The notes: generated by a model not told the origin, from the sequence alone. 64,000 nt of DNA from Streptomyces zaomyceticus (GCF_014656215.1 NZ_BNBZ01000025.1:39258-103257); one strand, 5' to 3'. Counted from the stretch's first letter, positions 52,561-61,619 are shown. Translations and numbers: made by a program.

Positions 52561-53559
52561 CTAGGGGATCAGGACCACCTTGCCCGTCGTGCCCCTGGTC
52601 TCCAGGGCGCGGTGGGCGCCCGCCGCGTCCGCCAGCGGGAAGCGGTGGACCGCCGGGCGGAGGGTGCCCGTGGTCGCCGCGTCCAGGGCGGCGAGTTCGA
52701 GGTTGCGGACGTCGCCGCCCGCCTTCTGGATCATGACGGGGCCGAGGACGGACTCCGAGGTGATGCCGCGAGCGGCGAGTTCCTCCGGGGTGAAGGTGAG
52801 CGGTTCGCCGTCGTGGAGTCCGGCGCCGGACCAGCCGAAGACGACGTGCTGTCCGCCCTTGCCGAGGAGGTCGACGGCGGCCCGTCCGGTGTCGCCGCCG
52901 ACCGAGTCGAAGACGACGGTGGCGGTGCGGCCGTCCAGGTACGCGCGGACCTTCTCCGGCCAGCCGGCCTGCTTGTAGTCGACGGCCAGGTCGGCGCCGT
53001 TCTCCTGGACGAGGGCGACCTTCGCGGGGCCGCCGGCGAGGCCGACGACGGTGGCGCCGGCGTTCTTGGCGTACTGGACGAGGAGGGTGCCGATGCCGCC
53101 GGCCGCGGCCGGGACGATCGCCACCGAGTCGGGGCCGAGCGCGGTGAACTGCAGGATGCCCAGGGTGGTGCGGCCGGTGCCGATCATGGCGACGGCCTCG
53201 GCCTCGCCGAGGTGGTCGGGCAGGGCGTGGAGGCGGGCGGCGTCGGTGACGGCGAGTTCGGCGTAGCCGCCGGGGACCATGCCGAGGTGGGCGACGACCC
53301 GCCTGCCGAGCCAGGACGGGTCGGTGCCCTCGCCGAGGGCGTCGACGGTGCCGGCGACCTCGCGGCCGGGGACGGTCGGGAGTTCGGCGGGGGCCGGGAA
53401 GGGGCCCGTCATGCCCTGTCTGAGCGCGGTGTCGAGGAGGTGCACGCCGGCCGCCGCGACCTTGACGCGGACCTGGCCGGGGCCCGGTACGGGGTCGGAG
53501 GTCTCCTCGTACGTGAGGTTCTCGGCGGGGCCGAAGGCGTGGAGGCGGATGGCGTGCAT
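52561..53559 (-). CDS. Quinone/zinc-type oxidoreductase of the MDR family, SoxR target
   Basis: 332 aa. NADPH-binding VPAAAGGIGTLLVQYAKNAG, GREVAGTVDALGEG, and VVFDSVGGDTGRAAVDLLGK are the quinone oxidoreductase (QOR) pattern; no structural zinc cysteines are present. Reduces quinones or enones, protecting from redox-active compounds. A SoxR box precedes it, and in S. coelicolor an oxidoreductase at the corresponding place is a SoxR target as I recall. Confidence 0.92.
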   Translation of the reverse strand: MHAIRLHAFGPAENLTYEETSDPVPGPGQVRVKVAAAGVHLLDTALRQGMTGPFPAPAELPTVPGREVAGTVDALGEGTDPSWLGRRVVAHLGMVPGGYAELAVTDAARLHALPDHLGEAEAVAMIGTGRTTLGILQFTALGPDSVAIVPAAAGGIGTLLVQYAKNAGATVVGLAGGPAKVALVQENGADLAVDYKQAGWPEKVRAYLDGRTATVVFDSVGGDTGRAAVDLLGKGGQHVVFGWSGAGLHDGEPLTFTPEELAARGITSESVLGPVMIQKAGGDVRNLELAALDAATTGTLRPAVHRFPLADAAGAHRALETRGTTGKVVLIP

Positions 53560-53615
53560 GGTGGTTCCCCTGTCTTCGTGAGTCGTGGTGCGAGGTGGTG
53601 ACAGGGATCAGCCTC

Positions 53616-53639
53616 TGACCTCAAGCATGCTTGAGGTCA
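53616..53639 (-). promoter_or_regulatory. SoxR box in the promoter of the quinone oxidoreductase
   Basis: A perfect 24-bp palindrome with core CCTCAAG-CATG-CTTGAGG, the known SoxR site. On the minus strand it lies between a TTGACC -35 (53640-53635) and GAGGCT -10 (53615-53610), giving the 19-bp spacer characteristic of SoxR-activated promoters. The stop codon of the upstream oxidoreductase lies inside it. Confidence 0.85.
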
Positions 53640-54838
53640 AGGCCCGTAGTGGGGCCGTTCCCCGGCACGGGCCCACGGCCCCGGCCGAGGGCGGGGCGCC
53701 CCGCGCGCAGCGTCAGCGACACCGCCTCGACCGCGCTCGTGAACGACACCTCCGACAGCACCCCGGGCGCCGCCACCTGGTCGCCCACCAGATACACCCC
53801 GTCGCCCCGGTCGACGGCCGGCCGGTCGCGCCAGGTCGTACCGGGACGGTCGACCGCCCCCGTACGCCCCTGGGAGACCGACTCCCGCCGCCACACCGTC
53901 CGCTCCCGCCAGCCCGGGAAGCCGAGGTCGAGGAGGCGTTCCGCGTGGGCGACACCGTCCGCCTTGGTCGCGTCGGGGCCGATCGGCAGCTGCGCCTGGA
54001 TCAGCTGTTGCCCGGCCGGGGCGAGCGAGGGGTCCTGGGCGGTGAACCGCTCCAGCCAGCCCGGCGCGTCCAGGTCCGAGACCACGAAGGGGTCCCCCTT
54101 GCGGGTGCGCAACGCCAGGTCGAACAGGACGGTACGGCCGCTCTCCCAGGTCAGCGACGGGTCGCCGAGAAGCCGGGCGGCGGCGGGCAGCGAGGTCGCG
54201 ACGACCACCGGCCCCTCGCCGACCGGCAGGCTGTCGACCCGGGACGAGGTCTCGATCCGCACGCCCGTCTCCCACGCGCGCGCGACCATCCGCTCGATCA
54301 GCTCGCCCCAGCCGCCGCGGAGGTAGTGGGCCTCGGGAGGCAGGGCGGCGGCCCGGTGCAGCCGCTCCTGCACGAAGCGGGCGGAGAGCCCGCCGGGGTC
54401 GTGGTGGAAGAGCGCGACCCCGGCGTAGGCGGCGGCCTCACGCGCGGCCCGCTCGCCCGCGAGCCCGGTGGCCCAGCTGTGGAAATCGAGGTCCACGGGG
54501 GCCTTCTCGGCGGTACGGAGGGACTGTCGCAGCAGACCGAGCGGCGGGACGCGGCGCAGGGCACCGGCGCGGTGGAAGCGGAACCGGAGGGACTCGGCCG
54601 CCGGCAGCGGGGCGAGGGGTCCGAGGAGGCCGCGCTGCTTGAGCCAGGTCCAGTGGGGGCCGCGGGCGTAGAGCGCGTGGGGTCCCTCGTTGGTGCGGTA
54701 CGGGCCCTCTGCGGTACGGGCCCGGCCGCCGGGCGTCCGGTGCGCCTCGTACAGGGTCACCCTGGTGCCGGCCTCGGCGGCGGTGATGGCCGCGGTCAGT
54801 CCGGCGAAGCCGCCGCCGATGATCGTGAGCTTCCGCAT
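53621..54838 (-). CDS. FAD-dependent oxidoreductase (phytoene desaturase/protoporphyrinogen oxidase-like)
   Basis: 405 aa. FAD-binding MRKLTIIGGGFAGLTAAITA, the follow-on GG motif HRTPGGRARTAEG, and the C-terminal FAD contact GVYLVGDQVAAPGVLSE. This is the amine-oxidase/desaturase fold of unknown substrate. Its last codons encode part of the SoxR palindrome. The two oxidoreductase genes share strand and lie 61 bp apart. Confidence 0.88.
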   Translation of the reverse strand: MRKLTIIGGGFAGLTAAITAAEAGTRVTLYEAHRTPGGRARTAEGPYRTNEGPHALYARGPHWTWLKQRGLLGPLAPLPAAESLRFRFHRAGALRRVPPLGLLRQSLRTAEKAPVDLDFHSWATGLAGERAAREAAAYAGVALFHHDPGGLSARFVQERLHRAAALPPEAHYLRGGWGELIERMVARAWETGVRIETSSRVDSLPVGEGPVVVATSLPAAARLLGDPSLTWESGRTVLFDLALRTRKGDPFVVSDLDAPGWLERFTAQDPSLAPAGQQLIQAQLPIGPDATKADGVAHAERLLDLGFPGWRERTVWRRESVSQGRTGAVDRPGTTWRDRPAVDRGDGVYLVGDQVAAPGVLSEVSFTSAVEAVSLTLRAGRPALGRGRGPVPGNGPTTGLDLKHA

Positions 54839-54948
54839 GTCGGTCTCCCTCGCGTCCCCTGTGTGTCCCGTCCTGAACGGGAGACGGCGGACGGCGGCGC
54901 GGTTGTGACATCGGGGGCGCTGTCAGTGGCGTACATCACCATGGGGTC

Positions 54949-55617
54949 ATGGCGGCGAACAGGAAGAAGAAGGTGGCGGGGGCGCGGCGGCCGGAGGTGC
55001 GGCTGCCTCCCCTGGAGGCGTACGAGGGCGGTCTCGAGCCGGACGGGGACTACGACGGCCTCGAACTGACCGGGCTCGATCTCACGGGCGGGTCGGGGGA
55101 GGGCGCGCGGTTCCTGGACTGCGCGCTGCGGGACTGCGGGCTCGACGAGGCGCGGCTGACGGGGGCCCGGTTCCTCGACTCGGTCCTCACTGGCGTACGG
55201 GGGGTGGGGACGGTCCTCGCCGGGGCGCAGCTGCGGGACGTGGAGGTCGTGGACGCGCGGCTCGGCGGGGCGCAGCTGCACGGGGCGGTGCTGGAGAGAG
55301 TCGTCGTGAGGGGCGGGAAGAGCGACTATCTGAACCTGCGGGCGGCGAAGCTGAAGGACGTCGTCTTCGAGGGGTGTGTGCTGAGCGAGCCCGACTTCGG
55401 GGGCGCCTCGCTCGAACGGGTGGAGTTCGTGGACTGCGTGCTCACGGGGGCGGACTTCAGCGGAGCGCGGCTCAAGGACGTGGATCTGAGAGGGGTCCAG
55501 CGTCTGGAGATCGCGCGCGGGGTGGAGTCCCTCGCGGGCGCCGTGATCTCGATGTCCCAGCTCCTCGACCTGGCGCCGGTGCTCGCGGCGCAGCTGGGGG
55601 TGCGGGTGGAGGAGTGA
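54949..55617 (+). CDS. Pentapeptide-repeat protein
   Basis: 222 aa. From residue about 35 to 190 it is a run of A(D/N)LXX-type repeats (LELTGLDLTGGSGEGARFLD, CALRDCGLDEARLTGARFLD, LTGADFSGARLKDVDLRGVQ) predicted to form a right-handed quadrilateral beta-helix. Such proteins can mimic DNA (gyrase protection) or bind membranes. The N-terminus is Lys/Arg-rich. Confidence 0.9.
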   Translation: MAANRKKKVAGARRPEVRLPPLEAYEGGLEPDGDYDGLELTGLDLTGGSGEGARFLDCALRDCGLDEARLTGARFLDSVLTGVRGVGTVLAGAQLRDVEVVDARLGGAQLHGAVLERVVVRGGKSDYLNLRAAKLKDVVFEGCVLSEPDFGGASLERVEFVDCVLTGADFSGARLKDVDLRGVQRLEIARGVESLAGAVISMSQLLDLAPVLAAQLGVRVEE

Positions 55618-55639
55618 GCGGGGAGCCGCGTCGCGGGGG

Positions 55640-56140
55640 TCAGGGCAGGCGGGGGAAGCGGGCCTGGAGGGACCAGATGGCCGGGTTGTCGGCGAGGCCC
55701 TCGTGCATGTCCGTGAGGTCGGCGATCAGGTCGTGGAGGAAGTCGCGGGACTCGCGGCGCAGCGCGGAGTGGTTGAAGGTGACCGGCGGCTCGTCGCCGG
55801 GCATCCAGTCGGCCTCGACGTCCACCCAGCCGAAGCGGCGCTCGAAGAGCATGCGGTCCGACGACTCGGTGAAGTCCAGCTCGGCGTACTGCGACTTGGC
55901 GGAGCGGTTGCCGCGCGGGTCCTGGTCGAGCTGCTCGACGATGTCGCACAGGGCCCAGGCGAAGTCGAGCACCGGCACCCATCCCCAGGCTGTGGACACC
56001 TCGCGGTCCGTCTTGGTGTCGGCGAGGTACACGTCCCCGCAGAACAGGTCGTGGCGCAGGGCGTGGACGTCCGCGTTGCGGTAGTCGGTCTGCGGCGGGT
56101 CGGGGAAGCGACGCGAGAGGGAGTAGCCGATGTCGAGCAC
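55640..56140 (-). CDS. Hypothetical protein
   Basis: 166 aa. YSLSRRFPDPPQTDYRN, VLDFAWALCDIVEQLDQDPR, LFERRFGWVDVEADWMPGDE. A soluble Trp/Asp-rich protein of a conserved but uncharacterised Streptomyces type. Convergent with the pentapeptide gene. Confidence 0.7.
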   Translation of the reverse strand: MLDIGYSLSRRFPDPPQTDYRNADVHALRHDLFCGDVYLADTKTDREVSTAWGWVPVLDFAWALCDIVEQLDQDPRGNRSAKSQYAELDFTESSDRMLFERRFGWVDVEADWMPGDEPPVTFNHSALRRESRDFLHDLIADLTDMHEGLADNPAIWSLQARFPRLP

Positions 56141-56153
56141 GGAACCGATGGTG

Positions 56154-56861
56154 TCACGGCGCCAGGCCCGCCTCGTACGCGAGGATCACCAGCTGCACCC
56201 GGTCACGGGCGTCCAGCTTGGTGAAGAGCCGCGCCACGTGCGCCTTCGCCGTGGCCGCGCTGATGTGGAGCCGTTCCGCGATCTCCCCGTTGGACAGACC
56301 GCGGCCGACGAGGACGAGCACTTCGCGCTCCCGCGCGGTGACCCCGGCGAGCGCACGGGGCGGGAGGGAGGCGGTGGGCTCGGCGCGGCCGGGCCGGGTC
56401 CGCGCGGACGGTGGGCCGGCGGGCTCGGGGCGGGCCGCGAACTCCTCGATCAGACGGCGGGTGACGCCCGGTGCGATCAGGGCGTCCCCGGCGGCGACCA
56501 CCCGGACCGCCGCGAGGATGTCGTCCACGGCCATGTCCTTGACCAGGAAGCCGCTGGCGCCGGAGCGGAGCGCGCCGTACACGTACTCGTCGTCGTCGAA
56601 GGTGGTGAGGACGAGGACCCGGGGCGCGTCGGGGCCCGTCGTGACGATCCGGGTGGCCTCGATGCCGTCCATGCCGGGCATCCGCACGTCCATCACGACC
56701 ACGTCCGGCCGCAGCTCGCGGGCGAGCCGGACCGCCTCGGTGCCCGTGCCCGCCTCGCCGACCACGACGAGGTCGGGGCTGTCCGCCATCAGGACGCGCA
56801 GCCCCGCCCGTACCAGCGGCTGGTCGTCGACGAGGAGGACCTCGACGGGGGCGGCGCTCAC
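56154..56861 (-). CDS. NarL/LuxR family response regulator
   Basis: 235 aa. Receiver: VEVLLVDDQPLVRAGLRVLM, phospho-Asp in VVVMDVRMPGMDG and Lys in SGFLVKDMAVDD. C-terminal LuxR HTH: LTARE-type VTAREREVLVLVGRGLSNGE ... HISAATAKAHVARLFTKLDA. Coupled to the kinase (ATGA overlap). Likely target is the adjacent divergent ABC exporter. Confidence 0.93.
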   Translation of the reverse strand: MSAAPVEVLLVDDQPLVRAGLRVLMADSPDLVVVGEAGTGTEAVRLARELRPDVVVMDVRMPGMDGIEATRIVTTGPDAPRVLVLTTFDDDEYVYGALRSGASGFLVKDMAVDDILAAVRVVAAGDALIAPGVTRRLIEEFAARPEPAGPPSARTRPGRAEPTASLPPRALAGVTAREREVLVLVGRGLSNGEIAERLHISAATAKAHVARLFTKLDARDRVQLVILAYEAGLAP

Positions 56862-58186
56862 GGGGTGGGGGTTCCTTCCTGGGCGGCGAGCGGGAAGGAC
56901 GTGGCCGGGGCGGGAGTCGGGGCCGCGGACAGGGGCAGGGGGAGGGGCAGCTCGGCGGTCACGTGGAAGCCGCCGCCGGGGCGCGGCCGGGCGGAGAAGC
57001 GGCCGCCGAGGAGCGCCGCCCGTTCGCGCATGCCGACGATGCCGTATCCCGTTCCGCCGGGGGAGGCGGATCCGGTGGCCGGGGTGGCCGCGGTGGCCGG
57101 GCCGTCGTCCGTGATCTCGACGAGCAGGGCGTCCTCGCCCCGCTCCACCGTCACCCGGCAGGCGGGCGTGCCCGCGTGGCGTACGACATTGGTCAGCGAC
57201 TCCTGGACGATCCGGTACGCGGCCAGATCGACCTCCGGAGGCAGCGGCCGTCCCGGGTCCCCGAGGTGCCGGACCTCGACCCGGACGCCCGCGTCCGCCG
57301 TCGACGCGGTGAGCCGGTCCAGGTCGGCGAGGCCGGGCGCCGGGTCGCGCGGCGCGAGCCCGTCCCCGGGACCCCGTCCGACAGCGGTGGGCCCGGAGCC
57401 CGGTCCCGCGGACCGCCCCGGGGTGTCCCTCGCCGGGGCCCGCAGCGCGCCCAGGGTGCGGCGCAGACCGGCCAGGGTCTCCCGGCTGGTGGTCTCGATG
57501 GTGGCGAGCGCGTTGCGGGCCTCGGCGGGCTGGGTCTCGATGACCCGGCGGCCGACGCCCGCCTGGATGGCGATGACACCGATGCTGTGCGCGATCACGT
57601 CATGGAGTTCGCGGGCGATTCGCAGCCGCTCGGCGGTGACGGCCTCGGCCGCCGTCCGGGCACGCAGCTCCGCCGCGTGCGCGCGCCGCTCCCGGGCGGA
57701 GTGGCCGAGCAGCCCGGCGGTGAGCAGCGCGAGCGCCAGGGCCACGACCGTGGTGACGAAGATGTCGTGGCCGGAGGTCAGGTACAGCGCCGAAGCGATC
57801 TGCACGGTGAGTGTCGCCGCGGCGGCGGACAGCGCCACCCACCGAGGACGCCGGGCCGCCAGCAGACCGACGCAGGCGTCGGCGGCGAGCATCGGAAGGT
57901 AGATCGGCTCGGGGTCCGGCCGGGTCATGGACGCGGCGAACAGACCGACGAGGAGCAGCCCGAGCGCCACCTCGGGCCGGCGCCGCACGAGCGGCAGCAG
58001 GAGACCCACGCCGACGGCGGTGAGGAAGAGCCGGAGCCCGGTGGAGCGGAACGGTCCCGCCTGCACACCCGTGAAGAGGACGAAGGGGTGTGCGGCGGCC
58101 GCGCACCAGGCCAGGATCGCGGCGGCCCGTCCGCCGGGGGCGAGGGCGGGCGCGGAGGTGCCGGTGGGCGCGGTGGTGGCGGGCAT
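56858..58186 (-). CDS. Sensor histidine kinase (HisKA_3)
   Basis: 442 aa. Five or six N-terminal membrane helices, then the NarX-type H-box IARELHDVIAHSIGVIAIQA and the HATPase (QESLTNVVRHAGTPACRVTV, GTGYGIVGMRERAALLGGRF). A Pro/Gly/Asp linker separates dimerisation and ATPase domains. Divergent from the ABC exporter (132 bp gap), suggesting antibiotic or cell-envelope sensing. Confidence 0.93.
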   Translation of the reverse strand: MPATTAPTGTSAPALAPGGRAAAILAWCAAAAHPFVLFTGVQAGPFRSTGLRLFLTAVGVGLLLPLVRRRPEVALGLLLVGLFAASMTRPDPEPIYLPMLAADACVGLLAARRPRWVALSAAAATLTVQIASALYLTSGHDIFVTTVVALALALLTAGLLGHSARERRAHAAELRARTAAEAVTAERLRIARELHDVIAHSIGVIAIQAGVGRRVIETQPAEARNALATIETTSRETLAGLRRTLGALRAPARDTPGRSAGPGSGPTAVGRGPGDGLAPRDPAPGLADLDRLTASTADAGVRVEVRHLGDPGRPLPPEVDLAAYRIVQESLTNVVRHAGTPACRVTVERGEDALLVEITDDGPATAATPATGSASPGGTGYGIVGMRERAALLGGRFSARPRPGGGFHVTAELPLPLPLSAAPTPAPATSFPLAAQEGTPTP

Positions 58187-58318
58187 GGGCCGATCGTAGG
58201 TGCGGGCGGGCGGCCGGACATCGGCCTCGGGGCGTACGCCCGCGGGCCACTGTGCGCTGGTCGTTTGTCGCCGGCGGGCCGATGCCGGCGGGGGTGTGGT
58301 CCCGGCAGCGTGGACCGG

Positions 58319-59470
58319 GTGATCGAAGTAGACGAACTGACCAAACGTTACGGCCGCCGGTCGAGCGGCCGCCCCGTCATCGGCCGCCCCGTCATCGGCC
58401 GCTCCGCCGTTCGCCTCGCCGGCCCTGCCGGCCCTGCCGGCCCTGCCGGCCCTGCCGGCCCTGCCGGCCCTGCCGGTTCAGCCGCCGACCGCGCCGCCGT
58501 TCGCCCTGCCGGTTCCGCCGCCGACGGCGCCGCCGGCCCTGCCGCCGACCGCCCCGCCGCCGCCGGGCGACTCGCGGTCGACCGGCTCGGGTTCACTGTC
58601 CGGCCCGGGCGCGTCACCGGGTTCCTCGGGCCCAACGGGGCCGGGAAGTCCACGACCCTCCGGCTGATCCTCGGTCTCGACGAGCCGACCTCCGGGAGTG
58701 CCACCGTCGACGGGCGGAGGTTCCGGGAGCTGCCCCGGGGGCTGCGGCACGTCGGGGCGCTCCTCGACGCGCACGACGTGCACGGCGGCCGGACCGCCGA
58801 GGGGCATCTCGCCGCGCTCGCCCGCACCAACGGCATCCCGCGCCGCCGGGTCGCCGAGGTCCTCGGCGAGGCGGGCCTCGCCGAGGCGGCCCGGCGCCGG
58901 ATCGGCGGCTACTCCCTCGGCATGAAGCAGCGGCTCGGAATCGCCGCCGCCCTGCTCGGCGACCCGCCCGTGCTGCTCTTCGACGAGCCGGTCAACGGCC
59001 TGGACCCGGAAGGGGTGCTCTGGGCGCGCGGGCTGTTCCGGCGGCTCGCCGCCGAGGGGCGCACGGTGTTCGTCTCCAGCCATCTGATGAGCGAGATGGA
59101 GCACACCGCCGACGACCTCGTCGTCATCGGCCGCGGGCGGCTGATCGCCGCCGAGAGCCTGGCGGACTTCGCCGCGCGCGGCACCGGCGGGGGCGCGGGA
59201 CGCGGTGTGACCGTGCGGACCGCCGACCCGGCCGAGGGACCGGGACTCGCCGCCGTGCTGACCCGCGCCGGCGCCACCGTGCGAGCTCCGCGAGCGGCGG
59301 AGGGACCACTCGTGGTGACGGGGATGGGCGCGGACCGGATCGGCGTGCTCGCCTTCCGGCACGGCACCCCGCTCGCCGAACTCTCCTCGCGGGGCTCGTC
59401 CTTGGAGGACGCGTTCATGGAACTGACCGCGGACAGCGTCGAGTACCGGCGGAAGGGCGGAGCCCGATGA
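58319..59470 (+). CDS. ABC exporter ATPase with a repeat-grown insertion
   Basis: 383 aa from GTG 58319. The first beta strand VIEVDELTKRYGRR is separated from its partner (GRLAVDRLGFTVRPGRVTGF) by about 68 extra residues: VIGRPVIGR repeats, six Gly-Pro-Ala units and Ala/Asp/Gly-rich sequence. The rest is a complete ATPase: Walker A LGPNGAGKSTTLRLILG, signature YSLGMKQRLGIAAALLG, Walker B VLLFDEPVNGLDPEG, H-loop SSHLMSEMEHTADD. Coupled to the permease. Normal relatives lack the insertion. Confidence 0.85.
   Translation: MIEVDELTKRYGRRSSGRPVIGRPVIGRSAVRLAGPAGPAGPAGPAGPAGPAGSAADRAAVRPAGSAADGAAGPAADRPAAAGRLAVDRLGFTVRPGRVTGFLGPNGAGKSTTLRLILGLDEPTSGSATVDGRRFRELPRGLRHVGALLDAHDVHGGRTAEGHLAALARTNGIPRRRVAEVLGEAGLAEAARRRIGGYSLGMKQRLGIAAALLGDPPVLLFDEPVNGLDPEGVLWARGLFRRLAAEGRTVFVSSHLMSEMEHTADDLVVIGRGRLIAAESLADFAARGTGGGAGRGVTVRTADPAEGPGLAAVLTRAGATVRAPRAAEGPLVVTGMGADRIGVLAFRHGTPLAELSSRGSSLEDAFMELTADSVEYRRKGGAR
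58421..58476 (+). repeat. Six 9-bp GGCCCTGCC repeats inside an ABC ATPase
   Basis: Six perfect contiguous copies of GGCCCTGCC encode a run of Gly-Pro-Ala triplets. A 15-bp unit CGCCCCGTCATCGGC repeated twice lies just upstream (about 58372-58401). Confidence 0.9.
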
Positions 59471-60297
59471 ACGCCGCGTACCCCACGGGGGCCGTCGACG
59501 CCCGCTTCCGGGATCTCCTCGCCGGCGAGTGGATGAAGCTGTGGTCCCTGCGCTCCACCCCCTGGGCGTTCGGCGTCGGCGCGTTCGCCGCCCTCTGCGT
59601 CAACCTCAACGCGACCTTCGCCGACTACCGGAACCATCCGCGCTACTCCGAGGGGATCCGCGAACTCTTCGTGCCCATCTGGGCGATGCGGGACGCCTTC
59701 ACGCTCGGCGGGGCCATGGTGTTCATGCTCGCGACCGGTGCCGTCGGCGCGCTCGTGATCGTCGGCGAGTACGGCACCGGGCAGATCCGTACGACCTTCG
59801 CCGCCGTGCCCGACCGGCGGGCCGTGATCGCGGCGAAGGCCCTGGTCCTCGCCGCCGTGATGCTCGTCCACGGGGCCCTCGTCGCCGGAGTGTCCTTCGC
59901 CGCCACCCAGGCGGTGCTGTCCGGCCGGGACGCCGGCATGTCGATCGGTCACCCGGGCGCGGCGTCGGCCGTCGCCGCGTCCGCGCTGCTCGCCCCCGTG
60001 TGCGCGCTCGTCGGCTTCGGCCTCGGCGCGCTGCTGCGGCACACGGCGACGACGATCGTCACCCTCACCGGTGTCCTGCTCCTGCTGCCCGCGCTCGTCG
60101 ACGGTCGCAGCCGCTGGTCGGCGACGGTCCTGCACGCCCTGCCGCAGGGCGCGTGGCGGCGGCTGACGGAGATCGGGGAGTCGCCGGTGCCGGTGGAGTT
60201 CCCGTGGACGGCGGCCGGGGCGTGGACGGTGTACGCGGTCTGGTCGCTCGCCTCCGTGGCGGTGGCGCTGGTCGCGGTCCACCGCCGGGGCGTGTGA
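59467..60297 (+). CDS. ABC-2 exporter permease
   Basis: 276 aa from ATG 59467, overlapping the ATPase stop (ATGA). Six hydrophobic segments (WAFGVGAFAALCVNLNATF, LGGAMVFMLATGAVGALVIV, ALVLAAVMLVHGALVAGVSF, ATTIVTLTGVLLLLPALVDG) and the EYGTGQIRTTFAAVP motif typical of bacitracin/lantibiotic-type exporter permeases. Forms an exporter with the ATPase above, probably under the neighbouring two-component system. Confidence 0.9.
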   Translation: MNAAYPTGAVDARFRDLLAGEWMKLWSLRSTPWAFGVGAFAALCVNLNATFADYRNHPRYSEGIRELFVPIWAMRDAFTLGGAMVFMLATGAVGALVIVGEYGTGQIRTTFAAVPDRRAVIAAKALVLAAVMLVHGALVAGVSFAATQAVLSGRDAGMSIGHPGAASAVAASALLAPVCALVGFGLGALLRHTATTIVTLTGVLLLLPALVDGRSRWSATVLHALPQGAWRRLTEIGESPVPVEFPWTAAGAWTVYAVWSLASVAVALVAVHRRGV

Positions 60298-60356
60298 CGC
60301 CGGGCCGGGTCGTCTCCTCCGATCCGGAAGTGACGGCCCGGGGGAGGAGCGGACGT

Positions 60357-61562
60357 TCAGCTGCGGCCGTGCACCGCGCGGGCCACCCGGGGGCCCAGCC
60401 AGCGCTTGAGGCGGCGCAGTGGCTCCAGCTGCTCGGCGGCCCGGTCGATCCGGTAGTAGAGCTGCGGCGGGATGTGCGGGAGCAGCGGCGAGTGGCGCTG
60501 GCCCAGGAGCGCGAACATCCTGGCCGGCTCCAGGCGCATGTAGCGGGGGAGGTTCTCGTACCACTGGGCGCTGTAGCGGGCCGCGCTCTGCGCGGAGACG
60601 AGCTCGGCCCGGCGCCGCTTCCCGTACCCGGTGAGCGCGGAGTCGAGGTCCCCGCCGGAGCGCAGCGCGTCCGCGAGGGCGAGCGCGTCCTCCAGGGCCA
60701 GGGTCGTGCCCGCGCCGATCGAGTAGTGCGTGGTGTGGGCGGCGTCGCCGAGGAGGACCAGGTTGCCGCGGTGCCAGACCCGGTTGGTGAGGGTGCGGAA
60801 GGTCAGCCACTGGGCGGGGTCGTCGGCCCGGTCGCGGCCGATCAGCTCGTGCCCGTCGAGAAGGTCGTGGAACAGCTTCTCCAGGAGGTGGAGGCTGTCG
60901 GCCTCGCCGAGCGTGTCCAGGCCGAGGCCCGTCCAGGTCTCCGGGGAGCACTCGACGACACAGGTGGAGCGCTCGCCGCTGAACCCGTAGGCGTAGCACC
61001 AGATCCAGCCGTGCTCGGTCTCCTTGAAGGCGAAGCTGAAGGAGTCGAACACCTTGGTGGTGCCGAGCCAGATGTACTGGTTGCGGCCGCTCGTGACCGT
61101 GCTGCCGAAGTGGTCGGCGTGGGCCTCGCGGAGCGCGCTGTTGACGCCGTCGGCGGCGACGACCAGGTCCGCGTCGGCCAGTTCGGGTGCGCCGGGCCCG
61201 GGGATGTCGTGCTCGAACTCGACCCGTACGCCGAGCTCCTCGGCCCGGTCGGCGAGCAGGGCGAGCATCCGCCGCCGCCCGATCCCGAAGCCCGCGTCGC
61301 CCCGGTGGACGGTCCGTTCGTCGCGGACGATGGCGACCCCGTCGTTCCAGGTCACGGACGCGTCGGAGACGGCGGCCGCGGACTCGGGGTCGCCCGCGCG
61401 CAGCTTGTCGAGCAGCCCGGCCCAGTACGTCACGCCCCAGCCGTACGTGGAGCCCGCGGGGTTCCGCTCGTACACGGTGATCTCATGGGCGGGGTCCTGC
61501 CGCTTCAGCAGGATCGAGAGATAGAGGCCGGCGGGACCGCCGCCGACGATCGCGAGCTTCAC
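60357..61562 (-). CDS. FAD-dependent aromatic monooxygenase
   Basis: 401 aa from GTG 61562 (VKLAIVGGGPAG). FAD motifs: GxGxxG in VKLAIVGGGPAGLYLSILLK, DG motif ADLVVAADGVNSALREAH and GD motif NLVLLGDAAHTTHYSIGAGT. Group A flavin monooxygenase; closest in feel to salicylyl- or aminobenzoyl-CoA hydroxylase N-terminal domains (ERNPAGSTYGWGVTYW). Stands alone; substrate unknown. Confidence 0.9.
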   Translation of the reverse strand: MKLAIVGGGPAGLYLSILLKRQDPAHEITVYERNPAGSTYGWGVTYWAGLLDKLRAGDPESAAAVSDASVTWNDGVAIVRDERTVHRGDAGFGIGRRRMLALLADRAEELGVRVEFEHDIPGPGAPELADADLVVAADGVNSALREAHADHFGSTVTSGRNQYIWLGTTKVFDSFSFAFKETEHGWIWCYAYGFSGERSTCVVECSPETWTGLGLDTLGEADSLHLLEKLFHDLLDGHELIGRDRADDPAQWLTFRTLTNRVWHRGNLVLLGDAAHTTHYSIGAGTTLALEDALALADALRSGGDLDSALTGYGKRRRAELVSAQSAARYSAQWYENLPRYMRLEPARMFALLGQRHSPLLPHIPPQLYYRIDRAAEQLEPLRRLKRWLGPRVARAVHGRS

Positions 61563-61591
61563 GTGCGCTCCCACGGGAACTGAGTCTTGAC

Positions 61592-61619
61592 ACTGTGCGG
61601 TCGGGAAGCAACGCACAGT
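61592..61619. promoter_or_regulatory. Inverted repeat upstream of the monooxygenase
   Basis: ACTGTGCG (61592-61599) and CGCACAGT (61612-61619) are perfect 8-bp arms separated by 12 bp, 30 bp upstream of the monooxygenase start. Candidate operator for a dimeric regulator, not encoded nearby. Confidence 0.55.
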
